Below are positions 18,740 through 27,422 of a stretch of DNA of 64,000 nt, one piece after another. The position numbers and the translations under genes were made by a program. Numbering within the stretch: position 1 is the first letter of the stretch; every line of letters starts with the position of its first letter. The stretch is from Exercitatus varius (lineage in GTDB: Bacteria > Pseudomonadota > Gammaproteobacteria > Enterobacterales > Pasteurellaceae): the NCBI RefSeq assembly GCF_029577735.1, contig NZ_JARQTO010000005.1:1-64000 (forward strand), in the 5' to 3' direction. The notes under the pieces are model-generated. The model was not told where the DNA came from. It saw only the letters and a program-made list of their open reading frames with translations, and searched no databases.

Positions 18740-19690
18740 TTATTTTTGTAATAATTTTGTTAAAAACGGATGCGGATTGGCCGGATTCGCTATCACGTCG
18801 GCATGACGGATATGTTCCACCGTCTCGATCGCCGTGCGGTTTTCTTCCAAGCCGTAACCCTTGCCTTCCAGAATGCGTTGATAGCTTTGGGTGTGCAAAT
18901 CGGTGAAGCCGCCGGAAAATTCCAGTTCTTCGTTTTCAATCGTAATGCTGCGATAGGTGAGTTTTTCACCCTGCACCGCATTTGCCGGTAAATTGTTGGC
19001 ATCAATAGACAAGAACCAACGAACCCGCGCACGTTTGTATTCCAAATAACCGGAAACGGTTTTCTCATCGCGATAATGCACTTCGTTTTTCACCACATCA
19101 CCGAAAATGAAATGCAGCATATCGTAGAAATGTACGCCGATGTTGGTGGCGACGCCGCCGGATTTTTGATCTACGCCTTTCCAGGATTTCAAATACCATT
19201 TGCCGCGCGAGGTCAGATAGGTTAAATCCACATCGAACACTTTATCCGCCGGCGCGGATTCCACTTTGTCGCGCAAGGCGATAATCGACGGATGCAGACG
19301 TAATTGCAGAATGGAATTTACTTTCGCGCCGTATTTTTGTTCGTATTCGGATAACATGTCCAAATCGGCGGAATTCAATACCAACGGTTTTTCACAGATC
19401 ACGTTGATGCCGTTTTTTAAGGCGAATTTCATGTGCGGCGCATGCAAATAGTTCGGTGAACAGATGGCCACGTAATCCAGTTTTTCGCCTTTTAATTTTT
19501 GGTCTTCCACAAAGGCTTCAAACTGCTCGAATTCGGTGAAAAATTCGGCTTCCGGGAAGTGGCTGTCCATAATACCGACGGAATCGTTCACATCCATGGC
19601 CACAACCAACGTATTACCCGTATCTTTGATCGCTCTCAAATGACGCGGAGCGATATAGCCGCCCGCTCCGATAAGTGCAAATTTTTTCAT
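18740..19690 (-). CDS. wbpB: UDP-GlcNAcA 3-dehydrogenase (WbpB/WlbA-like)
   Basis: Gfo/Idh/MocA-family oxidoreductase that oxidises C3 of UDP-GlcNAc uronate, using a tightly bound NAD. From the ATG at 19690 it begins MKKFALIGAGGYIAPRHLRA, nearly identical to remembered P. aeruginosa WbpB. Other shared blocks are SPNYLHAPH, CEKPLV, SRGKWYLKSWKG and GVATNIGVHFYDMLHFIFG, which includes the catalytic Lys and His region. An alternative ATG six codons upstream would abut the wbpA stop; I prefer the shorter form by homology. Confidence 0.93.
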   Translation of the reverse strand: MKKFALIGAGGYIAPRHLRAIKDTGNTLVVAMDVNDSVGIMDSHFPEAEFFTEFEQFEAFVEDQKLKGEKLDYVAICSPNYLHAPHMKFALKNGINVICEKPLVLNSADLDMLSEYEQKYGAKVNSILQLRLHPSIIALRDKVESAPADKVFDVDLTYLTSRGKWYLKSWKGVDQKSGGVATNIGVHFYDMLHFIFGDVVKNEVHYRDEKTVSGYLEYKRARVRWFLSIDANNLPANAVQGEKLTYRSITIENEELEFSGGFTDLHTQSYQRILEGKGYGLEENRTAIETVEHIRHADVIANPANPHPFLTKLLQK

Positions 19691-19708
19691 AATTTCGTCT
19701 CTACTCAT

Positions 19709-21004
19709 TTATAAACGGAACACACTGATACCTTGTTGCGATAAGGCATCTCGGTCAAATAAACTTTTCACATCCACCAATACCGGATTATCCGAACGCA
19801 TGTATGAACGCAAAGTTTCAGCGCTTAATTCTCTGAATTCTTTATGTCCTACCGCCACAATCAGTGTATCCACCGGATGTTTTTCATCAATCACTGACAG
19901 GTCCAGGTCGTATTCGTGTTTCACTTCGGCAGGATCCGCCCAAGGATCGGCGACCACGACGTCCACGCCCCAGTTACGTAACTCGTCGATCACATCAACC
20001 ACTTTACTGTTACGGATATCCGGACAGTTTTCCTTGAAGGTCACCCCTAATACGCCCACCTTGGCTTTGGCCACGTCAATATTATGGTTCAACATTAATT
20101 TGATCGTGGTTTGCGCAACATAATGAGCCATATCGTCATTAATGCGGCGACCGGCAAGAATAACCTGCGGGTTATAACCCACTTCTTCCGCTTTATGGGT
20201 TAAATAATACGGATCGACGCCGATACAGTGTCCGCCGACCAAGCCCGGACGAAACGGTAAAAAGTTCCATTTACTGCCCGCCGCTTCCAATACATCAACC
20301 GTATCGATGCCGACACGTTCAAAAATAATGGATAACTCGTTCACCAACGCAATATTCAAATCCCGCTGGGTGTTTTCAATCACTTTGGCCGCTTCCGCCA
20401 CTTTAATGCTGGCGGCTTTATGAGTGCCCGCGGTAATAATACTGCCGTACATTTGATCGACGATATCCGCCACTTCCGGCGTGCTGCCGCTGGTGATTTT
20501 TTTAATTTTCGTCAGCGTGTTAACTTTATCGCCCGGGTTAATCCGTTCAGGGCTGTAACCCGCAAAGAAATCCCGATTAAATTTCAGGCCGGACACTCGT
20601 TCCAGAATAGGAATACAGACTTCTTCCGTCGCGCCCGGATATACCGTGGATTCATACACCACAATATCGCCTTTTTTCAGCACTTTACCGATAGATTCAC
20701 TGGCCTTTTGCAGCGGCGTCAAATCCGGACGGTTCACATCATCAATGGGAGTGGGAACAGTAACAATAAAGAAATTGCATCGTTTCAGCTGTTCGAGATC
20801 GGAAGTGTAGGAAAGATAAGTTGCTGACTTGAGGGCGTCCGACGAAACTTCTAAAGTTCGGTCTTTACCCTCCGCCAGTTCTTTTACCCTGTTCGGGCTA
20901 ATATCAAAACCTATGGTTTCACGCTGTTTACCGAACTCTACCGCCAACGGTAAACCTACATAACCAAGGCCGACAACACCAACTTTGTAGCTGTCTAGAT
21001 TCAT
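19709..21004 (-). CDS. wbpA: UDP-N-acetylglucosamine 6-dehydrogenase (WbpA-like)
   Basis: 431-residue UDP-sugar dehydrogenase. It oxidises UDP-GlcNAc to UDP-GlcNAc uronic acid in two NAD-dependent steps. The N-terminal NAD motif is VGVVGLGYVGLPLA. The catalytic cysteine lies in GGHCIGVDPYYLTHKAEEVG, and the C-terminal NAD-like block is LGVTFKENCPDIRNS. It is the first gene of the polysaccharide operon, with SD AGGGG before its ATG, and supplies the substrate for WbpB/E/D. A tviB-type epimerase partner or a WbpI homologue is absent from the window. Confidence 0.93.
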   Translation of the reverse strand: MNLDSYKVGVVGLGYVGLPLAVEFGKQRETIGFDISPNRVKELAEGKDRTLEVSSDALKSATYLSYTSDLEQLKRCNFFIVTVPTPIDDVNRPDLTPLQKASESIGKVLKKGDIVVYESTVYPGATEEVCIPILERVSGLKFNRDFFAGYSPERINPGDKVNTLTKIKKITSGSTPEVADIVDQMYGSIITAGTHKAASIKVAEAAKVIENTQRDLNIALVNELSIIFERVGIDTVDVLEAAGSKWNFLPFRPGLVGGHCIGVDPYYLTHKAEEVGYNPQVILAGRRINDDMAHYVAQTTIKLMLNHNIDVAKAKVGVLGVTFKENCPDIRNSKVVDVIDELRNWGVDVVVADPWADPAEVKHEYDLDLSVIDEKHPVDTLIVAVGHKEFRELSAETLRSYMRSDNPVLVDVKSLFDRDALSQQGISVFRL

Positions 21005-21789
21005 AAAATATACCCCTATATTTTCAATATATTAAAATAATGATTCAAATAAAAAGTGTAGTTTATAAAAACAAATAACAATCGAACTGCAAGAAAAATA
21101 ATATTATATTTTCACCTTCATTTACGGTTCGAAAAATTAACAAAAAATTAAACAATCAGAATTCGGTAAAAATCGGTATAAGCATAGGACTTAATACCCA
21201 TGAATATAGTTCAAATAGCCATAGTCAGGTCCGACCACAAGAAAAGTAACGGTGATAAACGGCAATTCATGATATTTACGGCTAAACATACTTAAAAACA
21301 AGTCCAACTTATTGAAATATAAAATAACATTACCTAAAAAGCGACATCGACACATGGTCCAACGTCCGATTTGTTGCTAATAAATAGCAGTATTTAACGG
21401 CGATAGCAATTTATTTCGGATAAATAATTCATTATTTACACAAGCTTACAATTCTTTTACAAATAATGATGGAAAAATAACAAATTCTTTTATCGTAAAA
21501 TAAATCCTTATGGGGATAAAAACTCTCCGCTCGAATTTAAAATTTAATTAATTTACCCGAATTAAAAAGTAATTTTTAACGCCATTTATTAAACCGTTTA
21601 CATAATAAAAAACTCTGAAAAAACCGACCGCACTTTCCGCTTTAAGTGCGGTCAAAAAAACCGCCGTTTTTTCTTCCCGCAACTTCGCTAACAACCGAAT
21701 TCTGCGAAAAATCAAAGAAATAGGAGCGAGCCGGCGGAATTTCATGTAAAATACGTTCAATTTTTTTAACATTTATGGAAAGAGACTTT
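21005..21789. other. 785-bp AT-rich divergent intergenic region between wbpA and def
   Basis: No convincing gene. A TATAAT-like hexamer on the minus strand about 100 bp before wbpA, without a good -35, is the best candidate for the polysaccharide operon promoter. I looked for an ops/JUMPstart element (GGCGGTAG) and did not see one. The def-proximal end holds the inverted uptake-sequence pair listed separately. Confidence 0.5.
21626..21653. terminator. Inverted uptake-sequence pair upstream of def
   Basis: GACCGCACTT and AAGTGCGGTC form a 10-bp perfect stem with an 8-nt loop. On the minus strand a GGTTTTTT tract follows, so it can stop leftward transcription entering the polysaccharide cluster's upstream region. 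Confidence 0.65.
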
Positions 21790-22305
21790 ATGGCATTATT
21801 AAACGTACTGATTTACCCCGACGAGCGCCTTAAAACCGTCGCGACGCCCGTCACCGAATTTAACGACGAACTGCAAACTTTTATCGACGACATGTTCGAC
21901 ACCATGTATCAGGAAGAAGGCATCGGGCTAGCCGCCACGCAGGTTGACGTACACAAACGCGTGATCACCATCGACATCACCGGTGAAAAAACCGAACAAC
22001 TGGTATTGATTAATCCCGAATTGCTTGAAAGCGAAGGCGAAACCGGCATTGAAGAAGGTTGCTTATCCTTGCCCGGTCTGCGCGGTTTCGTACCACGCAA
22101 AGAAAAAATTACCGTCAAAGCCCTCAACCGCCACGGCGAAGCCTTCACCTTACATGCGGACGGTTTACTGGCGATTTGCATCCAGCATGAAATGGATCAC
22201 TTAAACGGCATCGTCTTTGCGGATTATTTATCGCCGTTAAAACGCAACCGAATGAAAGAAAAATTGCTGAAATATCAGAAACAATTGGCAAAACAAACGG
22301 CGTAA
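21790..22305 (+). CDS. def: Peptide deformylase
   Basis: Removes the formyl group from nascent N-terminal formyl-methionine. 171 residues from the ATG at 21790, with GGAAAGAG as ribosome site; the open frame starts five codons earlier. All three signature motifs are present: GIGLAATQ, EGCLS with the metal Cys, and QHEMDHLNG with the metal His pair and catalytic Glu. It is followed by fmt, as in most Gammaproteobacteria, but separated from it by an unusual palindromic element. Confidence 0.97.
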   Translation: MALLNVLIYPDERLKTVATPVTEFNDELQTFIDDMFDTMYQEEGIGLAATQVDVHKRVITIDITGEKTEQLVLINPELLESEGETGIEEGCLSLPGLRGFVPRKEKITVKALNRHGEAFTLHADGLLAICIQHEMDHLNGIVFADYLSPLKRNRMKEKLLKYQKQLAKQTA

Positions 22306-22317
22306 TTCTTACTTTCT

Positions 22318-22775
22318 TTGCTTCACCAACTTAATTCTTACTTTCTTTGCTTCGCCAAAGAAAGTAAGCAAAGAAAGGCGCCCCCGTTTTGCCTTGTTCC
22401 CTGAAAATAATGAAATTTGCTTTACGAAAATCTTGTAAACTCGCTACGCTCAGACAAACAAGATTTTCTACAAATTTCACTATTTTCAGGCGGCAAAAAG
22501 GGGAAGTTGAATAAGCGCAAATATTTAAAAATATCAAAAAAATCAACCGCACTTTTATCACGATTCTACGCTCATCGGGGCCCCGTCTGAGGTGCCTAAG
22601 CGACTTGAAATTTTTAGGAAAATAAGTTTGTTTGAGCGTAGCGAGTTTACTTATTTTCCGTAAAAAAATTTCAACTAAGCGAAGAACTGCACCGAAGTCG
22701 GGGTGCACTTTCTTTTTGCTTACTTTTGCTTTGTGCAAGCAAAGAAAAAGTAAGTCGCCCATCGGGCGAAACTCG
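22318..22775. repeat. Nested-palindrome intergenic element between def and fmt
   Basis: Left end: TTAATTCTTACTTTCTTTGC occurs twice in tandem, and the second copy forms the palindrome CTTACTTTCTTTG / CAAAGAAAGTAAG. Right end: a related GCTTACTTTTGCTTTG / CAAAGCAAA-type hairpin near 22,715-22,755, followed by CGCCCATCGGGCG. Inside, a 25-nt segment at 22,435-22,459 recurs inverted at 22,626-22,650 with one mismatch (core CTCGCTACGCTCA). The element spans almost the whole 484-bp gap. It resembles a non-coding mobile or structural repeat. Copies elsewhere in the genome cannot be checked here. Confidence 0.7.
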
Positions 22776-22789
22776 ATAAAAATATATTT

Positions 22790-23743
22790 ATGAAAAAACT
22801 GAACATTATCTTCGCCGGCACGCCGGATTTTGCCGCCCAACATCTACAAGCGCTGCTTTCGTCCAATCACAATGTTATCGCGGTTTACACCCAACCCGAT
22901 AAACCGGCGGGACGCGGCAAAAAACTGCAGGCCAGCCCGGTTAAACAGCTGGCGCAACAGCATAATATTCCCGTTTATCAGCCGAAATCTCTGCGTCACG
23001 AAGAAGCGCAAGCGGAACTGGCGGCATTAAACGCGGATGTTATGGTGGTGGTGGCTTACGGGTTAATTCTGCCGAAAGCCGTTCTGGCCGCGCCCCGTTT
23101 GGGTTGTTTGAACGTACACGGTTCGATTCTGCCCCGTTGGCGCGGTGCCGCACCGATTCAACGGGCAATTTGGGCGGGCGATACGCAAACCGGTGTCACC
23201 ATCATGCAGATGAACGAAGGCTTGGACACCGGCGACATGCTGCACAAAGTTTATTGCGATATTACACCGCAAGAAACCTCCGCTTCGCTCTATCACAAAC
23301 TGGCGCAGCTCGCGCCGCCGGCATTAATTAAGGTGTTGGATCACCTGGAAGACGATAAGTTTAAGCCGCAACCGCAGGATGACAATCAAAGCAGCTACGC
23401 CGATAAGCTCAGCAAAGAGGAAGCGAAACTGGATTGGTCCTTACCCGCCGCTCAGCTTGAACGCAATATTCGCGCCTTTAATCCCGCGCCGACGGCGTTT
23501 TTAACCGTCACCGTCAACGGCAACGAAGAGCGGATTAAAATTTATCAGGCCGACGTATTGCCGCATCAGGAAAAGACGGCGGGAACGGTGTTGGCTTGCG
23601 ATAAAAAAGGCCTGCGGATAGCCACGGCGGACGGCGTATTGAACATTACCCGCTTACAACCTTCCGGCAAAAAACCGATGTCGGTGCAGGATTTTCTGAA
23701 CGGTCGGGCGGATTGGTTTCCGGCGGGAACGGTATTAGCTTAA
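22790..23743 (+). CDS. fmt: Methionyl-tRNA formyltransferase
   Basis: Formylates initiator Met-tRNA using 10-formyl-THF. 317 residues: the N-terminal formyltransferase domain begins MKKLNIIFAGTPDFAAQHLQ. The active-site region is NVHGSILPRWRGAAPIQRAI with the catalytic Asn and His; GLDTGDML supplies the conserved Asp. The C-terminal OB-like domain ends around SVQDFLNGR. The def-fmt-rsmB order is conserved among Gammaproteobacteria. Confidence 0.97.
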   Translation: MKKLNIIFAGTPDFAAQHLQALLSSNHNVIAVYTQPDKPAGRGKKLQASPVKQLAQQHNIPVYQPKSLRHEEAQAELAALNADVMVVVAYGLILPKAVLAAPRLGCLNVHGSILPRWRGAAPIQRAIWAGDTQTGVTIMQMNEGLDTGDMLHKVYCDITPQETSASLYHKLAQLAPPALIKVLDHLEDDKFKPQPQDDNQSSYADKLSKEEAKLDWSLPAAQLERNIRAFNPAPTAFLTVTVNGNEERIKIYQADVLPHQEKTAGTVLACDKKGLRIATADGVLNITRLQPSGKKPMSVQDFLNGRADWFPAGTVLA

Positions 23744-23787
23744 TTCCGCCACCCGCAATATCATCAAACGGCATTGAGTTAACGCAT

Positions 23788-25170
23788 ATGACAAAAACGT
23801 TGCAAAAAACGACCGCACTTTCCACAAAAAACGGGAAAAAAAGCCCGACGGACAAAAATCTCAGCGCGCGCGCGGCAGCGGCGCAAATTATCCTGCAAGT
23901 GCTGGATCAGGGAAAATCCTTATCCGCGCTGCTCCCTGAAATTCAGCCTAGAATGAAACCGCAGGATTTGCCTTTACTGCAGGAAATCTGCTTCGGCGTG
24001 TGTCGCGTGTTGCCGCGATTGGAATGGATCATCCGTTTGCTGGTGGACAAGCCGCTGAAGGGCAAAACCCGTATCGTACATTGTCTGCTACTGGTGGGAT
24101 TATACCAAATTCTGTACACCCGCATTCCGCCGCACGCGGCGATCAATGAAGCGGTAAACGCCGCACGCCAGCTGAAATCGGACAATTTCCGCGGCCTGCT
24201 CAACGGCGTGTTGCGCCGTTTTCTGCGGGAACGCGAAAGCGTGCTGGCCACCGTGGACAAACATTGGCAAACCAACCATCCCGAATGGCTGGTCAATAAA
24301 CTGAAAAAAACCTATCCGAACTGGCGTGACATTATCGACGCCAACAATCAGAAACCGCCCATGTGGTTGCGGGTAAACCGGAATCACAGTTCCGCGGAAA
24401 ATTACCGTCAACGGCTGGCGGAAAACGGCATAACGGCTTTTCCCGCTGAAAATCCTCACGCTCTGCGTTTGGAATCGCCGGTTTCCGTGTCACAGTTGCC
24501 GCATTTTGCCGAAGGTTGGGCCACGGTGCAGGACGTGCACGCCCAATGGTCCGCTATTTTACTGGAACCGCAAAACGGCGAACTCATTTTAGACGCCTGT
24601 GCGGCGCCGGGCGGCAAAACTACGCATATTCTGGAACAGGCGCCGCAAGCAAAAGTGGTCGCCTTGGATGTGGAAGAAAACCGCCTCAAACGGATAACGG
24701 AAAACCTCGCCCGCTTAAATCAACAGGCGGTGGTGATTTGTGGTGACGCCACCCGGCCCGAAACCTGGTTACCGCAGGCGGCGCAACAGATTACCGGAAA
24801 TAAAAGTGCGGTCAAATTTGACCGAATTTTATTGGACGCGCCCTGTTCCGCCACTGGCGTTATCCGCCGTCATCCCGACATAAAATGGCTGCGTCGGGAA
24901 CAGGATATTGCCCCGTTAGTGGAAATTCAGCACCAAATTCTGACCGCACTTTGGCAAACCCTCAAACCGAACGGCATATTGCTGTACGCCACCTGTTCCG
25001 TGCTGCCTGATGAAAACGGTCGGCAAATCGCCCGTTTTCTGGCGGAACAGAACGACGCACAACTCGAACCGCTGCCGTTCCCAGCGCCACAGGCCATCGG
25101 TCATCAATTTCTACCGGAAGAAAACGGCGGCGACGGATTTTATTACGCCAAACTACGAAAAATCGCTTAA
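23788..25170 (+). CDS. rsmB: 16S rRNA m5C967 methyltransferase RsmB
   Basis: SAM-dependent enzyme methylating C967 of 16S rRNA. From ATG 23788 it is 460 aa; the open frame extends 25 codons upstream into fmt. The N-terminal NusB-like domain (LQEICFGVCRVLPRLEW, LYTRIPPHAAINEAV) precedes the methyltransferase domain with LDACAAPGGKTTHIL. Both catalytic cysteines are visible (LLDAPCSATG and LYATCSVLP). Three uptake sequences lie inside the gene; the first encodes TTAL just after the start. Compared with E. coli RsmB (429 aa) it has an N-terminal extension, so the true start could be later. Confidence 0.95.
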   Translation: MTKTLQKTTALSTKNGKKSPTDKNLSARAAAAQIILQVLDQGKSLSALLPEIQPRMKPQDLPLLQEICFGVCRVLPRLEWIIRLLVDKPLKGKTRIVHCLLLVGLYQILYTRIPPHAAINEAVNAARQLKSDNFRGLLNGVLRRFLRERESVLATVDKHWQTNHPEWLVNKLKKTYPNWRDIIDANNQKPPMWLRVNRNHSSAENYRQRLAENGITAFPAENPHALRLESPVSVSQLPHFAEGWATVQDVHAQWSAILLEPQNGELILDACAAPGGKTTHILEQAPQAKVVALDVEENRLKRITENLARLNQQAVVICGDATRPETWLPQAAQQITGNKSAVKFDRILLDAPCSATGVIRRHPDIKWLRREQDIAPLVEIQHQILTALWQTLKPNGILLYATCSVLPDENGRQIARFLAEQNDAQLEPLPFPAPQAIGHQFLPEENGGDGFYYAKLRKIA

Positions 25171-25186
25171 TCTTTAGATAAAATTC

Positions 25187-25216
25187 AAAAGCCTGAGCGG
25201 TTTCAGGCTTTTTTAT
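25187..25216 (+). terminator. Intrinsic terminator after rsmB
   Basis: AAAAGCCTGA, short loop, TCAGGCTTTTTT: a GC-containing stem followed by a T-run, directly downstream of the rsmB stop. Confidence 0.9.
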
Positions 25217-25315
25217 ATAAGAAAAATAATGTTTAGCTGTTTTTTTATGAGATTTTCGTGCCAATTCGCCGTAGTTCGTCTATACTCAAAATCCGTTTAA
25301 CCAAGGAAATCTATT

Positions 25316-27322
25316 ATGAATCAACCGACACTAAAAGAACTCACATTTCGAGGAATGTTGTTAGGCGCGCTGATTACGGTGATTTTCACCGCCTCTAACG
25401 TTTATTTAGGGCTGAAAGTCGGCTTGACGTTTGCTTCATCCATACCCGCTGCGGTCATTTCTATGGCGGTATTAAAATTTTTCAAGGGTTCGAATATTCT
25501 TGAAAACAACATGGTGCAAACGCAAGCGTCCTCAGCGGGCACACAATCTTCCGTCATCTTCGTACTACCGGCAATGCTGATGGTCGGATACTGGCAGGGA
25601 TTCCCGTTCTGGCAAACCTTATTGGTTTGTATGGCGGGCGGGATTTTAGGCGTAATTTTCACCGTGCCGTTGCGGCATGTAATGGTGGTGAAAAGCGATC
25701 TGCCTTACCCTGAAGGCGTAGCCGCGGCAGAAATTCTGAAAGCCGGTCATGACGAAAGCCATAACGGCGAAAGCGGTATCAAAGAAATCGCTGCCGGCGG
25801 AATATTGGCGGCTATCGTGGGATTTTGCACCAACGGATTACGCATTATCGCCGACGGCGCCAGCTTATGGTTCAAAGGCGGCAATGCCGTTTTTCAGGTA
25901 CCGATGGGATTCTCTTTCGCCTTACTCGGCGCCGGTTATTTGGTCGGCATGGTGGGCGGTATCGCCATTTTAGCGGGTATTTTCCTCGCCTGGGGCGTTG
26001 CCGTGCCGTATTTTACGGCGGCGGATCCGATGCCGGCGGATGCGGAAATGATCGGTTACGCAATGAATATCTGGAAAACCAAAGTGCGTTTTATCGGTGT
26101 GGGAACTATCGGTATCGCGGCAATCTGGACGCTACTGATTTTGTTAAAACCGATGTTGCAGGGCATGGGCCAATCCTTCCGCGCGCTGGGTGACAAAAAC
26201 GTGCAAAAATCCGACCGCACTTCACAGGATTTATCGCCCAAAGCCATGGGTTTCATCACCTTAGTGAGCGTGGCGTTAATCGTATTGGCGTTGTATAACT
26301 TTGTGCAACCCGTTTCGCTTTCGGCGGAAGCGGCGTTATTGCTGATCGTGGTTTGTACCGCTCTTGCGGTGGTAATCGGCTTTTTTGTCGCCGCTGCCTG
26401 CGGTTACATGGCGGGATTGGTAGGTTCCTCTTCCAGCCCGATTTCCGGTATCGGCATTATTTCCGTAGTGATTACCTCTATTGTTCTCATGACAATCGGT
26501 AACAGCTTAGGCTTAACCGCACACGAAGACGGACAACGCTTCTTAACCGCGTTAACCATTTTCACCGGTTCTATCGTGATGACGACCGCCGCCATTTCCA
26601 ACGATAACCTGCAGGACTTAAAAACCGGTCAGTTGGTACAGGCCACGCCTTGGCGCCAACAGATTGCCTTAATCATCGGCTGTATCGTAGGCGCTTTCGT
26701 TATTGCGCCGGTGCTCGAAATCCTGTTCAATGCCTATGGTTTCAGCGGTGCAATGCCACGCGAAGGCATGGATGCGGCCCAAGCGTTATCCGCGCCGCAA
26801 GCCACTTTGATGATGACTATCGCCAACGGCATTTTCTCCCATAATCTGGAATGGTCGTACATTTTCACCGGTATCGCTTTAGGCATAGCGTTAATTATTG
26901 TGGACGCCTTGCTGAAAAAATCCAGCAACGGACGCTTTGCCCTGCCGGTTCTTGCCGTGGGAATGGGCATTTATTTGCCGCCGGCGGTCAATGCACCGAT
27001 TGTTGTAGGCGCGGTGCTGGCTTGGCTCATCAATCGCCATATTGAAAGTTATGCCAAACGCAGCGGCAAAAATGCGGACGAGATAAAGAAAAAAGCGGAT
27101 CGCTACGGTACGCTTTTCGCCGCCGGTTTAATCGTGGGCGAAAGCTTAATCGGCGTTCTACTTGCCTTTATTATCGCAGGCTCCGTCACATCCGGCGGCT
27201 CCGACGCCCCGCTGGCGTTAGCGTTGAATGATTGGGGCACCGTCGGGCAGGTATTAGGGTTAATCGTATTCGTCGCAGGAATCGGCATCTACGCCCTTCG
27301 CGTGTTACGGGCTAAAAAATAA
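25316..27322 (+). CDS. OPT-family oligopeptide transporter
   Basis: Inner-membrane proton-coupled transporter of the OPT family (HI0561-like), 668 aa with about 16 hydrophobic segments. The N-terminus has LKELTFRGMLLGALITVIFT and GLKVGLTFASSIPAAVISM. Family motifs include SDLPYPEGVAAAEIL and GSSSSPISGIGI. AAGGAA precedes the ATG. One uptake sequence (26,213-26,222) is in the coding region. The substrate, oligopeptide or metal-peptide chelate, is not determinable. Confidence 0.92.
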   Translation: MNQPTLKELTFRGMLLGALITVIFTASNVYLGLKVGLTFASSIPAAVISMAVLKFFKGSNILENNMVQTQASSAGTQSSVIFVLPAMLMVGYWQGFPFWQTLLVCMAGGILGVIFTVPLRHVMVVKSDLPYPEGVAAAEILKAGHDESHNGESGIKEIAAGGILAAIVGFCTNGLRIIADGASLWFKGGNAVFQVPMGFSFALLGAGYLVGMVGGIAILAGIFLAWGVAVPYFTAADPMPADAEMIGYAMNIWKTKVRFIGVGTIGIAAIWTLLILLKPMLQGMGQSFRALGDKNVQKSDRTSQDLSPKAMGFITLVSVALIVLALYNFVQPVSLSAEAALLLIVVCTALAVVIGFFVAAACGYMAGLVGSSSSPISGIGIISVVITSIVLMTIGNSLGLTAHEDGQRFLTALTIFTGSIVMTTAAISNDNLQDLKTGQLVQATPWRQQIALIIGCIVGAFVIAPVLEILFNAYGFSGAMPREGMDAAQALSAPQATLMMTIANGIFSHNLEWSYIFTGIALGIALIIVDALLKKSSNGRFALPVLAVGMGIYLPPAVNAPIVVGAVLAWLINRHIESYAKRSGKNADEIKKKADRYGTLFAAGLIVGESLIGVLLAFIIAGSVTSGGSDAPLALALNDWGTVGQVLGLIVFVAGIGIYALRVLRAKK

Positions 27323-27352
27323 TATCGGACACCTCAACAAAAGTAAGCATCA

Positions 27353-27400
27353 TCTGCACCCCAAAGGTTGGATTTAATCGCCGACCGATTAAGGTGCAGA
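27353..27400. terminator. Nested hairpin between convergent OPT and gntP genes
   Basis: Outer arms TCTGCACC / GGTGCAGA enclose inner arms TTAATCG / CGATTAA. There is no long U-run, but the position between two convergent genes suggests a transcript end or processing structure. Confidence 0.5.
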
Positions 27401-27422
27401 ATATGATTTCCGCCTTCGCGAA

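Noticed and set aside
21005..21300. ops/JUMPstart (RfaH) element upstream of the polysaccharide operon
   Set aside because: I searched both strands by eye for GGCGGTAG and found no convincing match.
21548..21772. 74-aa minus-strand frame upstream of def
   Set aside because: It crosses the inverted uptake-sequence pair and has no domain or ribosome site.
22331..22843. Minus-strand 170-aa reading frame between def and fmt
   Set aside because: It covers the nested-palindrome element and runs into fmt; no ribosome site or recognisable domain.
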